Under the pieces are notes generated by a model that had not been told where the DNA came from, ran no database searches, and worked only from the letters and a program-made list of their open reading frames with translations. A DNA stretch of 64,000 nt from Myrmaecium sp. VS I D KN 1. Its lineage: Eukaryota > Ascomycota > Dothideomycetes > Valsariales > Valsariaceae. The position numbers and the translations under genes were made by a program. The stretch spans positions 62,001 to 126,000 of the forward strand of contig JADQAV010000024.1 of assembly GCA_019775845.1 (NCBI GenBank), read 5' to 3'. Shown one piece after another: positions 22,411 through 33,422 of this stretch. Numbering within the stretch: position 1 is the first letter of the stretch; each line of letters begins with the position of its first letter.

Positions 22411-23275
22411 ATAGGGAGGTGGCTGGTTGATTTGGATTTTTACCGTGATGTTTTCTGATTTGATTGACTTTTGTTTCATTGCATGGAGTTTTTGTTTTGT
22501 GATTACTTGGGGGTGTTTGGGGTTGAGGTGCTTTTGACCCTCTTGATTTTCTCTTTGGGAGGGAGGTTTTGCTTGTGGTAAGGTATGCTTGCATGCGTGG
22601 TGCATTTCTTCGTCGACGCGATGGGTTTCTCTTTTTCGTGGGGGAATCTTATTTCTTTTTCTGTTTGATTGGGGGTGGGGCGTCGTCTTTCCATGTTTTC
22701 CCAGTCGTACGGTCGTGTGTGAGTTTGGATGTGTGTGCCGGGGTGTGGTTTTAGCTGTGGATAAGAAGGGGAGGAAGAAGAGAGATACGGCTGATTCTGC
22801 GGTTTGTTGTAGTATGCGGAAATGAGATGGAGGGTTTATTCATGTGGGATGGCTTGCATACCTCCCTCGTGCGTGCAATTTTTGGATTTCAATATTCATA
22901 TTCAAGACTTATGGATGGTTTGCTGGGAAGGCTTAATGCCTGATGTCTAAGGCAACAAAAGACCATTGCCCCGCCTTTTCGGGGCGGTGGGCGGAGTTCT
23001 CCCAAATGAACAAGGCGCAACCCATCTCTTTTCCTCCCCACCTCACACCCGACACCGACGCCAACTCTCGAAAGGTGTTCACTTCTTCCCCGGGCACCAC
23101 CTCCGATCGGAGAAGCACACCGCACGTCACCTTTCGCCCTTCCGTCCTTTCGATCTCTCTCTTTCTCTCTTCTTACTCTCCCTCGACTACGAGCTACACG
23201 TAGCTCCGACGAAACTCTACTAAGTACTACGTTACACCGATCCACGACCAAGGGTCCTCCGTACCTCTACGAACG
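22411..23275. other. Intergenic, membrane protein gene to NMT1
   Basis: G/T-rich 3' flank of the upstream gene followed by a CT-rich stretch (about 23030-23260) that should be the NMT1 promoter and leader. No gene is seen. Confidence 0.6.
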
Positions 23276-25069
23276 ATGCCACCAGAGGAGTCCAAGCCCG
23301 TCGACCCCGCGACCACAGCGGAGGCCATCCAAGAAGCCGCGGCAGAGGCGGCAGCAGCGGGCGGCGAGAGCTCGGGCTCGGAGAGCGAAGCGGAGCAAGA
23401 GCAGGGTCACGCTGGTGCTGGTGCCGGTGATGCCGAGGCGGCGAAGCAGAAAAAGAAGAAGAAGAGCAGCAAGAAGAAGAAGTTGAAGGAGCTGGTGAAG
23501 GGGAAGGAGAAGGAGACGAAGGAGCCGCAGCTGAGCGAGGCGCAGGTGCAGCAGCTGCTGGACATGAACCCGGCGTTGAAGGGGGAGCTGGCGAAGACGA
23601 CGGGTGGCGAGGGCGGGGCGAAACCGACGGCGCAGCAGCTGCAGGAGATGCTGAAGCGGATGAGCGTGTCGGAGCTGCTGACGGGGATGGCGCCGGGCGG
23701 GAAGAACAAGGGGGACATGGGCTCGCATCAGTTCTGGAAGACGCAGCCGGTGCTGACGTTCGACGAGCTGGGCAAGGGCGAGGCGATCCAGGAGGGGCCC
23801 ATCAAGCAGATCGATCCGGATAAGGTGGATGCGGAGCCGGCGCCGATGTACCCGGGCTTTGAGTGGGTGACGATGGATCTGACGGATGAGGCGGAGTTGG
23901 AGGAGGTGTGGGAGCTGCTGAATAATCACTATGTTGAGGATGACGAGGCGATGTTCCGGTTCAGCTATAGCAAGAGCTTTTTGGACTGGGCGCTGAAGGC
24001 TCCGGGTTGGCGGAAGGACTGGCACGTCGGGGTGCGCGCGTCCCAGAGCCGGAAGCTGGTCGCGTTCATCTCGGGGATCCCCGTGGCGCTGCGGGTGCGG
24101 GATCGAGTGCTGAAGTGCTCGGAGGTGAACTTCCTGTGCGTGCACAAGAAGCTGCGGAACAAGCGGCTGGCGCCGGTGCTGATCAAGGAGATTACCCGGC
24201 GCTGCTACCGCGTCGGCACCTTCCAGGCGATCTACACCGGCGGCGTCTTCCTGCCCACGCCCGTGGCCACCTGCCGCTACTACCACCGCTCCCTCGACTG
24301 GGAGAAGCTGTACGAGGTCGGCTTCTCCCCCTTGCCGCCCGGCTCCACCAAGGCCCGCCAGATCAGCAAGTACAAGCTCCCCGCGAAACCGGCGACCCCC
24401 GGCCTCCGGCCCATGACCCTCGCCGACGTCGACGCGGTGCTGGACTTGCTCGGTCGCTACCTCGCCCGCGTCGAGCTGGCGCAGGTCTTCAGCCGGGAGG
24501 AGGTGGCGCATTGGCTGGTGCACTCGGCGAGCGCGGCGCCGGAGCGGGTGGTGTGGAGCTACGTGGTGGAGGACGCGACGACGCCGGGGCGGATCACGGA
24601 TTTCTTCTCGTTTTACAACCTCCAGTCGACCGTGATCGGCAACCGGAAGCATCCGTATGTCAAGGCGGCGTATCTGTTTTACTACGCGACGGAGGCGGCG
24701 TTTCAACCGGAGCGGGAGGTGTTGAAGAAGAGGCTGAATGCGTTGGTGAATGATGCGTTGGTTTTGGCGAAGTCGGTAGGTCTTCCTCCTTCTTCCCCCC
24801 TTCCTCTCATCCTTCTTCCCTTTTTCTTTTCGCTCGCTAACCCGGATCCCTTTCTATTTTTCCCCCTGCAGGAGCACTTCGACGTCTTCAACGCGCTCAG
24901 CCTGCAGGACAACCCGCTCTTCCTGGAGCAGCAGAAGTTCGGCCCGGGCGACGGCCAGCTGCACTACTACCTGTACAACTACAAGGCCCGCCCCATCGCC
25001 GGCGGCCTGGACGAGGCGAACCGCGCGAGCGAGAGGCATATGGGTGGGGTGGGCGTGGTTATGCTTTGA
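23276..25069 (+). CDS. NMT1: Glycylpeptide N-tetradecanoyltransferase (N-myristoyltransferase)
   Basis: Transfers myristate from myristoyl-CoA to the N-terminal glycine of target proteins; cytosolic and ribosome-associated, and essential in fungi studied so far. Exons 23276-24775 and 24872-25069 give 565 residues. Residues 1 to about 140 are disordered, with acidic stretches and a poly-Lys block (about 60-85), as in other NMTs. The catalytic domain starts at SHQFWKTQPVLTFDE. It contains the signature EVNFLCVHKKLRNKRLAPVL, which forms the oxyanion and CoA site, then RRCYRVGTFQAIYTGGVFLP and DFFSFYNLQSTVIGN. The protein ends GGVGVVML; in this family the C-terminal leucine carboxylate is the catalytic base, so this end confirms the stop. 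The 96-nt intron is a multiple of three and has no in-frame stop (see findings). Confidence 0.97.
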   Translation: MPPEESKPVDPATTAEAIQEAAAEAAAAGGESSGSESEAEQEQGHAGAGAGDAEAAKQKKKKKSSKKKKLKELVKGKEKETKEPQLSEAQVQQLLDMNPALKGELAKTTGGEGGAKPTAQQLQEMLKRMSVSELLTGMAPGGKNKGDMGSHQFWKTQPVLTFDELGKGEAIQEGPIKQIDPDKVDAEPAPMYPGFEWVTMDLTDEAELEEVWELLNNHYVEDDEAMFRFSYSKSFLDWALKAPGWRKDWHVGVRASQSRKLVAFISGIPVALRVRDRVLKCSEVNFLCVHKKLRNKRLAPVLIKEITRRCYRVGTFQAIYTGGVFLPTPVATCRYYHRSLDWEKLYEVGFSPLPPGSTKARQISKYKLPAKPATPGLRPMTLADVDAVLDLLGRYLARVELAQVFSREEVAHWLVHSASAAPERVVWSYVVEDATTPGRITDFFSFYNLQSTVIGNRKHPYVKAAYLFYYATEAAFQPEREVLKKRLNALVNDALVLAKSVGLPPSSPLPLILLPFFFSLANPDPFLFFPLQEHFDVFNALSLQDNPLFLEQQKFGPGDGQLHYYLYNYKARPIAGGLDEANRASERHMGGVGVVML

Positions 25070-25595
25070 GTTTGGGAAGTGTGAGCTGGGGGGGAGAGGG
25101 GGTTATGGGTGTGGGGATGGAGGGGAGGATGGGGGACTTGGGGGACTTGGGGGTGGTGGCGTGGGAATTAGATACAGATTTACAGATTTACGGAGAGTAA
25201 GGTGTGTCGGTAGTTTATGTGAATAAACTCGTCCCCCAGAACATCAGAGCAGAAGAGAAGAGAGGTACAAGTGTGAGAGAGAGGATAGGTCGATGATAGA
25301 TGCCTTAGGCATCTATATCTTCAGTAACTCCGAGTGATGCCCGCCAGCCAATCACAACCCCCGCTCCGCCGGATTACTACCTGCGGCGACTGTATCCATA
25401 CCCTCGTGAACTTTTTCGAGCACGTCCCGTCTGTTCCCGGAATCGTCCATCTATCTTTTCCAACCTCGTTCTTTTCTCTTGTTCTGGAGGACGCATTCCT
25501 CTCCCTCCTTTTCATCCTCGGTTCTTCCGCGCGCGCCTTTTTCTTCCCTTGCGCCCGAGAGAGTCACAGGGCACAAGACACACACAACGGGCGTC
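25070..25595. other. Intergenic, NMT1 to MEF1
   Basis: G-rich 3' flank of NMT1 (about 25080-25160) and a C/T-rich promoter for MEF1. No gene is supported. Confidence 0.6.
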
Positions 25596-28303
25596 ATGGC
25601 GATGAGGGCGCAACAACGGAACGTCCTGCCGGCGTTGCTGCGGCGTTCAGCGCTCGGCGGTGGTAGCGTTTCCGCCACCATCGGGGCGAGGAGTTTGGGT
25701 CGCTGCTGCTGCAGCTGCTATGGTCGGAGTATCATGACAATGGCGACGACGGAGGGGCGGAGACCAATGTCTGCGCCGTTGGCGAGGAACGTGAGGGATG
25801 TGAGGAGTACGCGGTGGATGGTACCGAGACGGTTGCAGAGTGGGGTTGCTGCTGCTGTGTAAGTTTTTTCTTCTTCCGTTTCTCCCCTTTGGAGGGGGAT
25901 TTCCTTGGGGGGTTTTGCTGACCGGTGTTTTGATGTCCGACATGATAGACTGGATTCGGCGATCAAGGGCGAGCTGTCGCAGCAGGATGTGGTGGCGAAT
26001 CTGGATGCGAAGGAGGCGGCGCGGTTGAATCGGGTGCGGAATATTGGGATTGCGGTGAGTGGGCTGCTGTTGCTTTCTTCTTCATTCCCTTTCATTTTGG
26101 GGGATTGAGATCTCTTTTGTGAAGGGATCACGATGGGCTAATCAGGGCTTTTTCTAGGCACATATCGATTCTGGCAAGACGACCGTGACGGAGCGGGTGC
26201 TCTTCTACACCGGCCGGATCAAGGAAATCCACGAGGTGCGCGGCAAGGATGCCGTCGGCGCGAAGATGGACTCGATGGACCTGGAGCGTGAGAAGGGCAT
26301 TACCATTCAATCGGCGGCTACCTTCTGTGACTGGGTGAAGAAGAACGACAAGGGCGAGGAGGAGAAGTTCCACATCAACCTGATCGACACGCCCGGCCAT
26401 ATCGACTTCACCATCGAGGTCGAGCGGGCGCTGCGCGTGCTGGACGGCGCCGTCATGATCCTGTGCGCCGTGTCGGGCGTGCAGTCGCAGACGATCACGG
26501 TCGATCGGCAGATGAAGCGGTACAACGTGCCCCGGATCAGCTTCGTGAACAAGATGGACCGGATGGGCGCGAACCCGTGGAAGGCGGTCGAGCAAATCAA
26601 CTCGAAGCTGAAGATCCCCGCCGCGGCGATCCAGGTGCCGATCGGGGCCGAGGACGACTTCAAGGGCGTCGTGGACCTGATCCGGATGAAGGCCATCTAC
26701 ACCGAGGGCGAGAACGGCGAGGTCGTCCGGGAGACGGACGAGATCCCCGCCGACGTGCTGCCGCTCGCCCAGGAGAAGCGCGTCAAGCTGATCGAGACGC
26801 TCGCCGACGTGGACGACGAGATCGCGGAGATCTTCCTGGACGAGGGCGAGCCGACGCAGGACCAGATCAAGGCCGCCATCCGCCGGGCCACCATCGGCCT
26901 CAAGTTCTCGCCCGTGATGATGGGCTCCGCGCTCGCGGACAAGGCCGTCCAACCCATGCTCGACGCCGTCATCGACTACCTCCCCAACCCGTCCGAGGTC
27001 GAGAACACGGCGCTCGACATCAAGCGCGCCGAGACCCCTACCAAGCTGGTCTCCTACAACTCCCTTCCGTTCGTCGGCTTGGCCTTCAAGCTGGAGGAGA
27101 GCAACTTCGGTCAGCTGACCTACATCCGCGTCTACCAGGGTTCGCTGCGGAAGGGCATGTACGTGTACAACGCGCGCGGGGACGGCAAGAAGATCAAGGT
27201 GCCGCGGATCGTGCGCATGCATTCCAACGAGATGGAGGAGGTCGACGAGATCGGTGCGGGTGAGATCTGCGCCGTCTTCGGCGTGGACTGCGCTTCCGGT
27301 GACACGTTCACTGACGGCAAGCTGAACTACTCTATGGTGCGTTCTACTCTTTTCCCTTACATATATGTGATGATCTTTTGCTGACTCTCCCATGCAGACC
27401 TCCATGTTCGTCCCCGAACCGGTCATCTCCCTGTCCATCAAGCCCAAGCAGACCAAGGACGCGCCCAACTTCTCCAAAGCGATCGCGCGCTTCCAGCGTG
27501 AGGATCCCACCTTCCGCGTCCACATCGACCCCGAAAGCGAGGAGACGATCATCTCCGGCATGGGCGAGCTGCACCTGGACATCTACGTGGAGCGGATGCG
27601 GCGGGAGTACAAGGTCGACTGCGTGACGGGCCAGCCCCAGGTCGCCTACCGGGAGACCATCACGCAGCCGGTCAAGTTCGACCACACGCTCAAGAAGCAG
27701 ACGGGTGGCGCGGGTGATTTCGCTCGCGTCATCGGACAGATGGAACCCACCGGCGACCTGGAGAAGAACCACTTCGAGACGATCATCCACGGCGGCGTCA
27801 TCCCGGAGAAGTACCTGTATGCGTGCGAGAAGGGCTTCAACCTGGCGGCGGAGAAGGGCCCGCTGCTAGGCCACCGGGTGCTGGGCACGTCGATGGTGAT
27901 CAACGACGGCGCCATCCACGCCGTCGACTCATCCGAGATGGCGTTCAAGATCGCGACGCAGCAAGCCTTCCGGAAAGCCTTTATGGAGGCCCGCCCCGAG
28001 GTGCTCGAACCCCTGATGAAGGTCGTCGTCTCCGCGCCGAATGAGTTCCAGGGCAACATCGTCGGCCTGCTCAACAAGCGCAACGCGACCATCAATGACA
28101 CCGAGGTCGGCGCGGATGAGTTCACGCTGTATGCGGATTGCTCGCTGAACGCGATGTTCGGCTTCTCGTCCCACCTGCGCGCGGCGACGCAGGGCAAGGG
28201 CGAATTCACGATGGAGTTCTCGCATTATGCGCCCGCGCCGCCGCAGCTCCAGAGGGAGTTGGTGGCGAAGCATCAGAAGGCGTTGGCGGATAAGAATAAG
28301 TAG
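25596..28303 (+). CDS. MEF1: Mitochondrial translation elongation factor G (EF-G1)
   Basis: GTPase that moves tRNA and mRNA through the mitochondrial ribosome. Four exons: 25596-25858, 25949-26054, 26158-27336 and 27398-28303, giving 817 residues. The first 90 residues are Arg/Ser/Ala-rich with few acids and form the mitochondrial presequence. Domain I has [15 protein letters not shown] (P loop, split by intron 2), the switch I segment [16 protein letters not shown] (G3) and NKMDRMG (G4). Domains II-V follow, with [39 protein letters not shown] and a C-terminal domain ending in [17 protein letters not shown]. The [20 protein letters not shown] segment is typical of the mitochondrial EF-G1 branch rather than EF-G2. 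The start is the first ATG in the presequence frame; a second ATG two codons later is also possible. Confidence 0.97.
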
Positions 28304-28877
28304 GTGAGCTGGCCGTGGTTGGTTTGGGTTTGGTTGGGTTGGTGTGTGAGGAGAGATTAGAGAGTGGCGGAGGTTGGTGAAAAGAACAAAAGTTTGTTCA
28401 CGTCGTCTTCTATTCCCTAGAAGATACAGTATGTCATGGCAAATATTACGAGGATGTTGGCGGATCGGGGAAACCTACTGTTCAAAAACCCATGCGGTGT
28501 GTGGATTGCTGGGTTATGTATATTATAAATCTTCTTGTTTTTTCCCTTCTTTTCCAGTATTATGCGTGCACGATGACGAGGAGAGAAAGAATGGAGATGT
28601 AAATGGAGAAAGAGGAGGAAAAGGAGAAGAAGAAACGAGGATGCGCATTCTAAGGTCTGCTGCGGTTGCGGCGGAAGGAAAAGGAAAGAGGATGTACACA
28701 GCACAACAATCGAAACACCACCCCCCTCCTCTTCTCTTTCTGTCTCTCTTCCCATTAAGCTGTATAATATCCACACATTTACCCGTACCGTCCGTCATAT
28801 ACAGCATCCCAAATCCCCTCAACACAAACAAACGTCCCCTTCCCTCTCCCACCCCCTCAAACAGCCATCCACATCCC
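28304..28877. other. Convergent 3' region, MEF1 / ABHD12-like
   Basis: The two genes end facing each other with 574 bp between the stops. The region holds purine-rich stretches (about 28570-28700) and both 3' ends. No gene is seen. Confidence 0.6.
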
Positions 28878-30459
28878 TCACACATCCTCAGCCCACGCCT
28901 CCGCCTCCACAAACGCCCTCTCGACCGCCAGCGCGACCTGCGCATAACTCACCACCCGATTATGCCCGCCATACCGCACGATCTCGAGTTCCGCGCGGCT
29001 GCGCCCTCCGTCCTTCTCAGCAACAGCCCGATACGCAAACAACCCCCGCCGCGCGACGGGGCGTTCCGGATCCCCGCTGCCGCGCCAGGAGAGGCGTTCG
29101 TGCGTGATGGTCAGCTTGTCGTTTTTCTTCACCTTCCCCTCGGGCTCAGCCCCAGCTTCAGCCGCGAGTTCTGCCTCAGCGTCCGCTTCGGCGTCCGCCT
29201 CGGCTTCGGCCTCAGCAACCTCAACAAACGCCTCCTCAACCGCCTGATACACGGCCTCGCCCTCACGAAAGGGGATATCGGGGTCGTTGCGGGCGTGCAG
29301 GATCGCGAGGCGGAACGGCGAAGAAGAAGCCGCACCACCACGGGACAGACGGACGGCCTCGGCGAGCCGGGCGGCGACGGGCCAGCGGTCGCGGATGCGG
29401 GCTTCGAGCCAGGCGCGGAGGCGGGGGTAGGCGGCGGTGGGCTGGAGGACGGGCAGGGCGCCGAGGATGCGGTAGCTGCGGCAGAGGGCGGGGAGGGAGG
29501 GGAAGGGGGCGACGAGGATGGTGGCGGCGAAGGAGGTGTCGGGGCCGAGTGGGGGGGAGGGGTGGGTGAGGTTGGCGGGGAGCAGGGGGGAGGTCGGGGA
29601 GAGGAAGTAGAGGGTTGTTGTGCTGGCGACGGCGGTGCCGAGGGATTGGCCGAGGAGGATGGTGCGTTGCGGGGGCTGCTGGAGGTGGTGGAGGGTGTAG
29701 TGGGTTAGGGTGATGGCGTCGGTGGTGAGGCCTGAGATGGGAGGGAGGGGTTAGCGGTGTGTGTTTGATGCATTGATGGGTTACTGAAGGGGTAGCTTGC
29801 CTGCTTCGGACGGGATGCCGGTGGAGCGGCCAAAACCGCGGTAGTCGCAGGTGAGGACGTGAGTGTGCGGGTTCGAGGTCAGGCTGCGGTAGGTGTCGGT
29901 CCGCCAGCCTTGGGCAACGTGACCGGCGTTGCCGTGGAAGTTGAGGACGACGCGGGAGCGCGGGTCGCTCTTGAGGAGCTCGTAGCCGAAGGAGGAGCGC
30001 AAGTCGGCTACCGGACCGCCGGGGCGGGAGGTGATCTCGGCTTCGTGCTGGGCGTAGAGGGCGAGGGGCATGACGTGCCAGCAGTAGAGCGTTTCGTGGT
30101 CGGGCGTGGTTAGGTTGAAGGGCGTGACTTGGTTGTCTTGAGAGGAGAGGTCAGTCAGTCTACCTTGCTTGCTATCGTGGAAGGAGAGCGTAGGGATGCG
30201 TTACGGGCAAAACCGAAGCTTTCTGGGTTGTCGACATCATGCCAGAAGCCGGAGTGGATCTTGTGGGCGTAGAGGGCGCTGTTGATGTTGGTGTTAGCGT
30301 TGGTGGGAAGGTGGGAGAGGAGATGATCAAAGGAAGGTATCCCGCTCACTGTCGCTGGACGGTGGGGTGAGTGAGGAGGAGGAGGAAGGCGGCGTAGAGA
30401 GCTCCCAGGCCTGCCAGAGACCAGTACGCCTTGACGAATATGGGCGCGAGGGGGGCCAT
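28878..30459 (-). CDS. Alpha/beta hydrolase, ABHD12-like serine lipase
   Basis: Membrane-anchored serine hydrolase of the ABHD12 group, whose members act on monoacylglycerols and lysophospholipids. Four exons on the minus strand, 30459-30350, 30278-30205, 30136-29801 and 29731-28878, encode 457 residues. The N-terminus MAPLAPIFVKAYWSLAGLGA starts a signal anchor. Then come QRHALYAHKIHSGFWHDVD and FGFAHNQVTPFNLTTPD, family landmarks that fix the splice joints. The oxyanion segment is FHGNAGHVAQGWR. The nucleophile elbow is GQSLG, with Ser at about residue 203. The acid is in HARNDPDIPF and the base in YGGHNRVV, so the triad is complete. Between acid and base sits an Ala/Glu-rich insertion of about 35 residues. 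The third intron starts with GC rather than GT. The gene is divergent from the Swc3-like gene. Confidence 0.87.
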
Positions 30460-30977
30460 GGCGAGGAGGGACGATGGCTGAGAGAGACGACGGTTAGCGG
30501 CGGTGAGGCCAAAGATAACGAGATGTATATCGTAGATACTAGTAAAGTGTGGTGTTGAGGATACCTAATGCTGTTGCTGTTGGGAGAATGTGACTTGGAT
30601 GAGACTTGGATCACTCACCCGAATCTACCTCCAGATCGCTTCAATAGGAGGAAAGTCGTCCTTTGTCGTCCTGACGTCTCGAAGTTGTGAACCGAACGAA
30701 GTTGTGGTTGCGGAGCGCACAGATCTCCCGAGCTTGTCCGCATCTCGTCGTGCCCATCCATTCCTTCTTTCCTCACCTCGTCTTCTTCACCTCACCTCAC
30801 CTCACCTTCATCACCACCACCACCATCCACCATCCTCTCCAACAGCAACGTTGATCCTCTCAACCTTCTCCGCAGTCAGTTACCTCACACCGTCCATCTC
30901 CACCCTCGTCGTCGATGCACAGCACGTAGGTCGCTTCTGGACGTCCCACGCGACGACACGACTCGCGCGCCGACAAC
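30460..30977. other. Divergent promoter, ABHD12-like / Swc3-like
   Basis: 518 bp between two outward-facing ATGs; it contains a short CCTCA/CACCAC-rich tract at 30785-30835. Probably shared promoter DNA; no gene is seen. Confidence 0.6.
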
Positions 30978-33071
30978 ATGACCGAAGCCCCAGCCAGAAG
31001 AACGTCGGCCCGGTTCGCGAAGACGGAGCAGCCCAAGCCCGACACACCGCCGGCACCGCCAGCAAAAAGACGCAAAAGCAGTGCTGTCACCAAGGAGAAA
31101 GACCAGGAGGTTGCGCCCGTCGTTGTGGACGAGCCGCCGCCCAAGCTGCCCGCTCCGGACCCGTTACCGACCAAACTCGTGGAAGGACAACCGCTCCCGA
31201 CCCTGCCCGAACCCCAAGCACTCGACCTGTCCAATGACGAATACCAGTCCGTCGCCGACAGCGGAGTGCTGGCTGCAGCTCTCCGACGATCGAGAGAAAC
31301 ATGGCTGAAGGGAACGAATTTCAAGGTTGGCTGGCAGAAGTTGAACTCGAGGAAGCGACCGAAGGAAAGGACCGCCGAGGACGTGGCCGAGCTGAAGCGG
31401 AACAGAGACTTGGGGAAGAGCATGATCAAGATTGGAGACTGCGAACTGGTCATCGATCCGCACATCTTCGCTATCAGCCTCTACATTGAGAAGAGCATGC
31501 TGGCGCCTCCACCGCGACCGGTGGTCCAGTACGCCCCGCCCGTCTACCATCACTCGTACGCACCATCCCCGTATCAACACGGCCAACAACCCCAGCCTCC
31601 CTCACAGCCACCTCGCCCTCCGCCCGTGCAAAACCGCCCCGCACAACGTGCACCAGGAGCGTATAACCAGGCGCCGCCTCCGCGGCCGCCCCCGGGTCCC
31701 CCGGTTCCGTCTGTGGTACATCCGACGGCGCCGGCGCAACCTCATCCCCCCGCCAACAATGGACCCGCTCCGGATCCGGTCATCCAAATGCTCGCGCACA
31801 GGGCCGGTCAGGACCCTAAGCTGAAAGCTGTGATGAAGATCGTCGCCAATGGCACGGCTACGGCACAGCAGTTGGAGTACTTTCAGGGACACATCAACGA
31901 GCTCACCGCGATTCTGGAGAAGAGAAAGAAGACTCAGCAAGCCGCGCAGAATGCGGTGGCCAAGCCCCATCAACCGCCGCCTACGCCCGGCACACCGAAT
32001 CAACCGCCCCAAGCACGACCACCATCCCAGAACCAGCCGGGCCCTGCGATACCGCCTCGACCGGGCAACCCCTCGACGCCTTACTCTCAGCAGCCGCCTC
32101 AAACCCCCCAGCCGGTCTACGCCCCTCCGAAACCGACTCCACCACAACAGCAACCCTATGGCCCCTCACCGCCCCAGGCGCGCTCACAGTCACAATACCA
32201 TGCTTATCCACAACCGCCACACGCCCCACTATCGCACCAACCCGCCGCCCTTCACAGCTCGGCGGGCGCCCCAGCACCACCACAACCACCACCAACCCAC
32301 CGTCCACATCCGCCGCCTTCGCAGCCCGCTCCACCACCGCCGCCGCCGCCAGCGACATCGACAACAACAACAACAGGCCCACACATCCGCCCCTCCGCCG
32401 GCCCCGTCCCGTTCTACTTCGAGTTCGCCGACTACCCGGACACCCGCTACCTCTTCCCGCGCGACGCCATCCTCGAGTACCTGCCGGGCAACCACGCCGT
32501 CAAGGTCAGCTTCCTCATCACCCGCTCCGCCCTCGACGCGTCCTCGCCGGCCGCCGGCAAGGACGACAAGAAGAGCCGGAAGGAGAAGGAGAAGGAGAAG
32601 CCGAAGGTCAAGACCGAGACGGACGATGCTAAGGCCTCTCCCGCGGGAACCTCGCCCGCCGCGACTCCTGCACCAACCACTACCACCTCTGCTGCCTCCG
32701 GCCAAGACCAGCAACAGCAAGCACACCCGACGCCACCATCCCCCTCCGCAGAACCATACACCTACAGCCCCATCACCCTCCTCCTCCGCGAATCCTCCCC
32801 CTCCTCCTTCTCCTTCTCCTCCTCCACGCCCAACGCACCCAACGCACCCAACACACCATCGTCATCCCCGCCCCGCATCCTCCCCCTCCTCCGCCGCGCG
32901 GTCGATGACCCCGCCGCCGTGGCGCGCGCGATGGAGTACGTCATGGCCCGCGGCGTCGGGCGGGCGGCGGAGGGGTTTTTGGCGCTGCGGTTGCCGATCC
33001 GGGGTAGTGTGGCGGCGGGGGGTGGTGCAGGGGTGGTGGAGGGGGGGAGGGAGGAGGGTGTGGTGAGGTGA
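30978..33071 (+). CDS. SWR1-complex subunit Swc3-like protein
   Basis: Probable subunit of the SWR1 chromatin-remodelling complex, which exchanges H2A for H2A.Z. Single exon, 697 residues. The N-terminal 60 residues are basic with a nuclear-type signal (AKRRKSSAV). Residues 65-175 carry the conserved block: PLPTKLVEGQPLPTLPEPQ, EYQSVADSGVLAAALRRSRE, WLKGTNFKVGWQK and a MIKIGDCELVIDPHIFAISL segment, which I match from memory to the fungal Swc3 domain. Residues about 180-460 are Pro/Gln/His-rich and disordered, interrupted by a helical patch (DPVIQMLAHRAGQDPKLKAV). A second conserved part near residues 475-520 contains FYFEFADYPDTRYLFPRDAI. The tail has low-complexity Ser/Pro and then RRAVDDPAAVARAMEYVMAR. 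Confidence in the complex assignment is moderate to good; biochemical role is inferred. Confidence 0.8.
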   Translation: MTEAPARRTSARFAKTEQPKPDTPPAPPAKRRKSSAVTKEKDQEVAPVVVDEPPPKLPAPDPLPTKLVEGQPLPTLPEPQALDLSNDEYQSVADSGVLAAALRRSRETWLKGTNFKVGWQKLNSRKRPKERTAEDVAELKRNRDLGKSMIKIGDCELVIDPHIFAISLYIEKSMLAPPPRPVVQYAPPVYHHSYAPSPYQHGQQPQPPSQPPRPPPVQNRPAQRAPGAYNQAPPPRPPPGPPVPSVVHPTAPAQPHPPANNGPAPDPVIQMLAHRAGQDPKLKAVMKIVANGTATAQQLEYFQGHINELTAILEKRKKTQQAAQNAVAKPHQPPPTPGTPNQPPQARPPSQNQPGPAIPPRPGNPSTPYSQQPPQTPQPVYAPPKPTPPQQQPYGPSPPQARSQSQYHAYPQPPHAPLSHQPAALHSSAGAPAPPQPPPTHRPHPPPSQPAPPPPPPPATSTTTTTGPHIRPSAGPVPFYFEFADYPDTRYLFPRDAILEYLPGNHAVKVSFLITRSALDASSPAAGKDDKKSRKEKEKEKPKVKTETDDAKASPAGTSPAATPAPTTTTSAASGQDQQQQAHPTPPSPSAEPYTYSPITLLLRESSPSSFSFSSSTPNAPNAPNTPSSSPPRILPLLRRAVDDPAAVARAMEYVMARGVGRAAEGFLALRLPIRGSVAAGGGAGVVEGGREEGVVR

Positions 33072-33422
33072 GTGAGGTGAGATGAGTGGGGAGAGGAGGG
33101 AGGGGGGGAGGGGGTGGTTTCGGTTTTCCGGTTTTGCTTTTTCTGTATTTCTCTTTTGAGGGGTGTAGGGAGGAAGGGAGGGATGTTCTCATACAGAAGG
33201 GTGGAAAGGGGGGGGAGAGGGGTATAGGGTATATGTTATCATAGGATGAGGTCAAGAAAGGGCATACAGGAGATGGAAGAAGGAAAAAGGAAATAAGTGA
33301 AGTGCGATGCCATATCCGCACCACGCCTGTCCATGCTACCAATACGAACAAACCTGCCTCATCTTCTCCACGCTACCACCATCTCCAACCTCCCCAACAT
33401 ACCCCCAACCCATCTTCTTTCC
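33072..33422. other. Convergent 3' region, Swc3-like / GH92
   Basis: 351 bp between stops of convergent genes, very G-rich on the plus strand at 33080-33120. No gene is seen. Confidence 0.6.

Noticed and set aside
23267-24706. 479-codon minus frame opposite NMT1
   Set aside because: Antisense of a highly GC3-biased gene; the Arg/His/Leu-rich product is typical of such shadows.
26128-27582. 484-codon minus frame opposite MEF1
   Set aside because: Same cause: it crosses a MEF1 intron on the other strand and encodes His/Asp/Arg-rich sequence with no domain.
31849-33066. 405-codon plus frame overlapping the Swc3-like gene
   Set aside because: A shifted reading of the Pro/Gln-rich part; it gives an Arg/Pro/Thr-rich product without conserved features.
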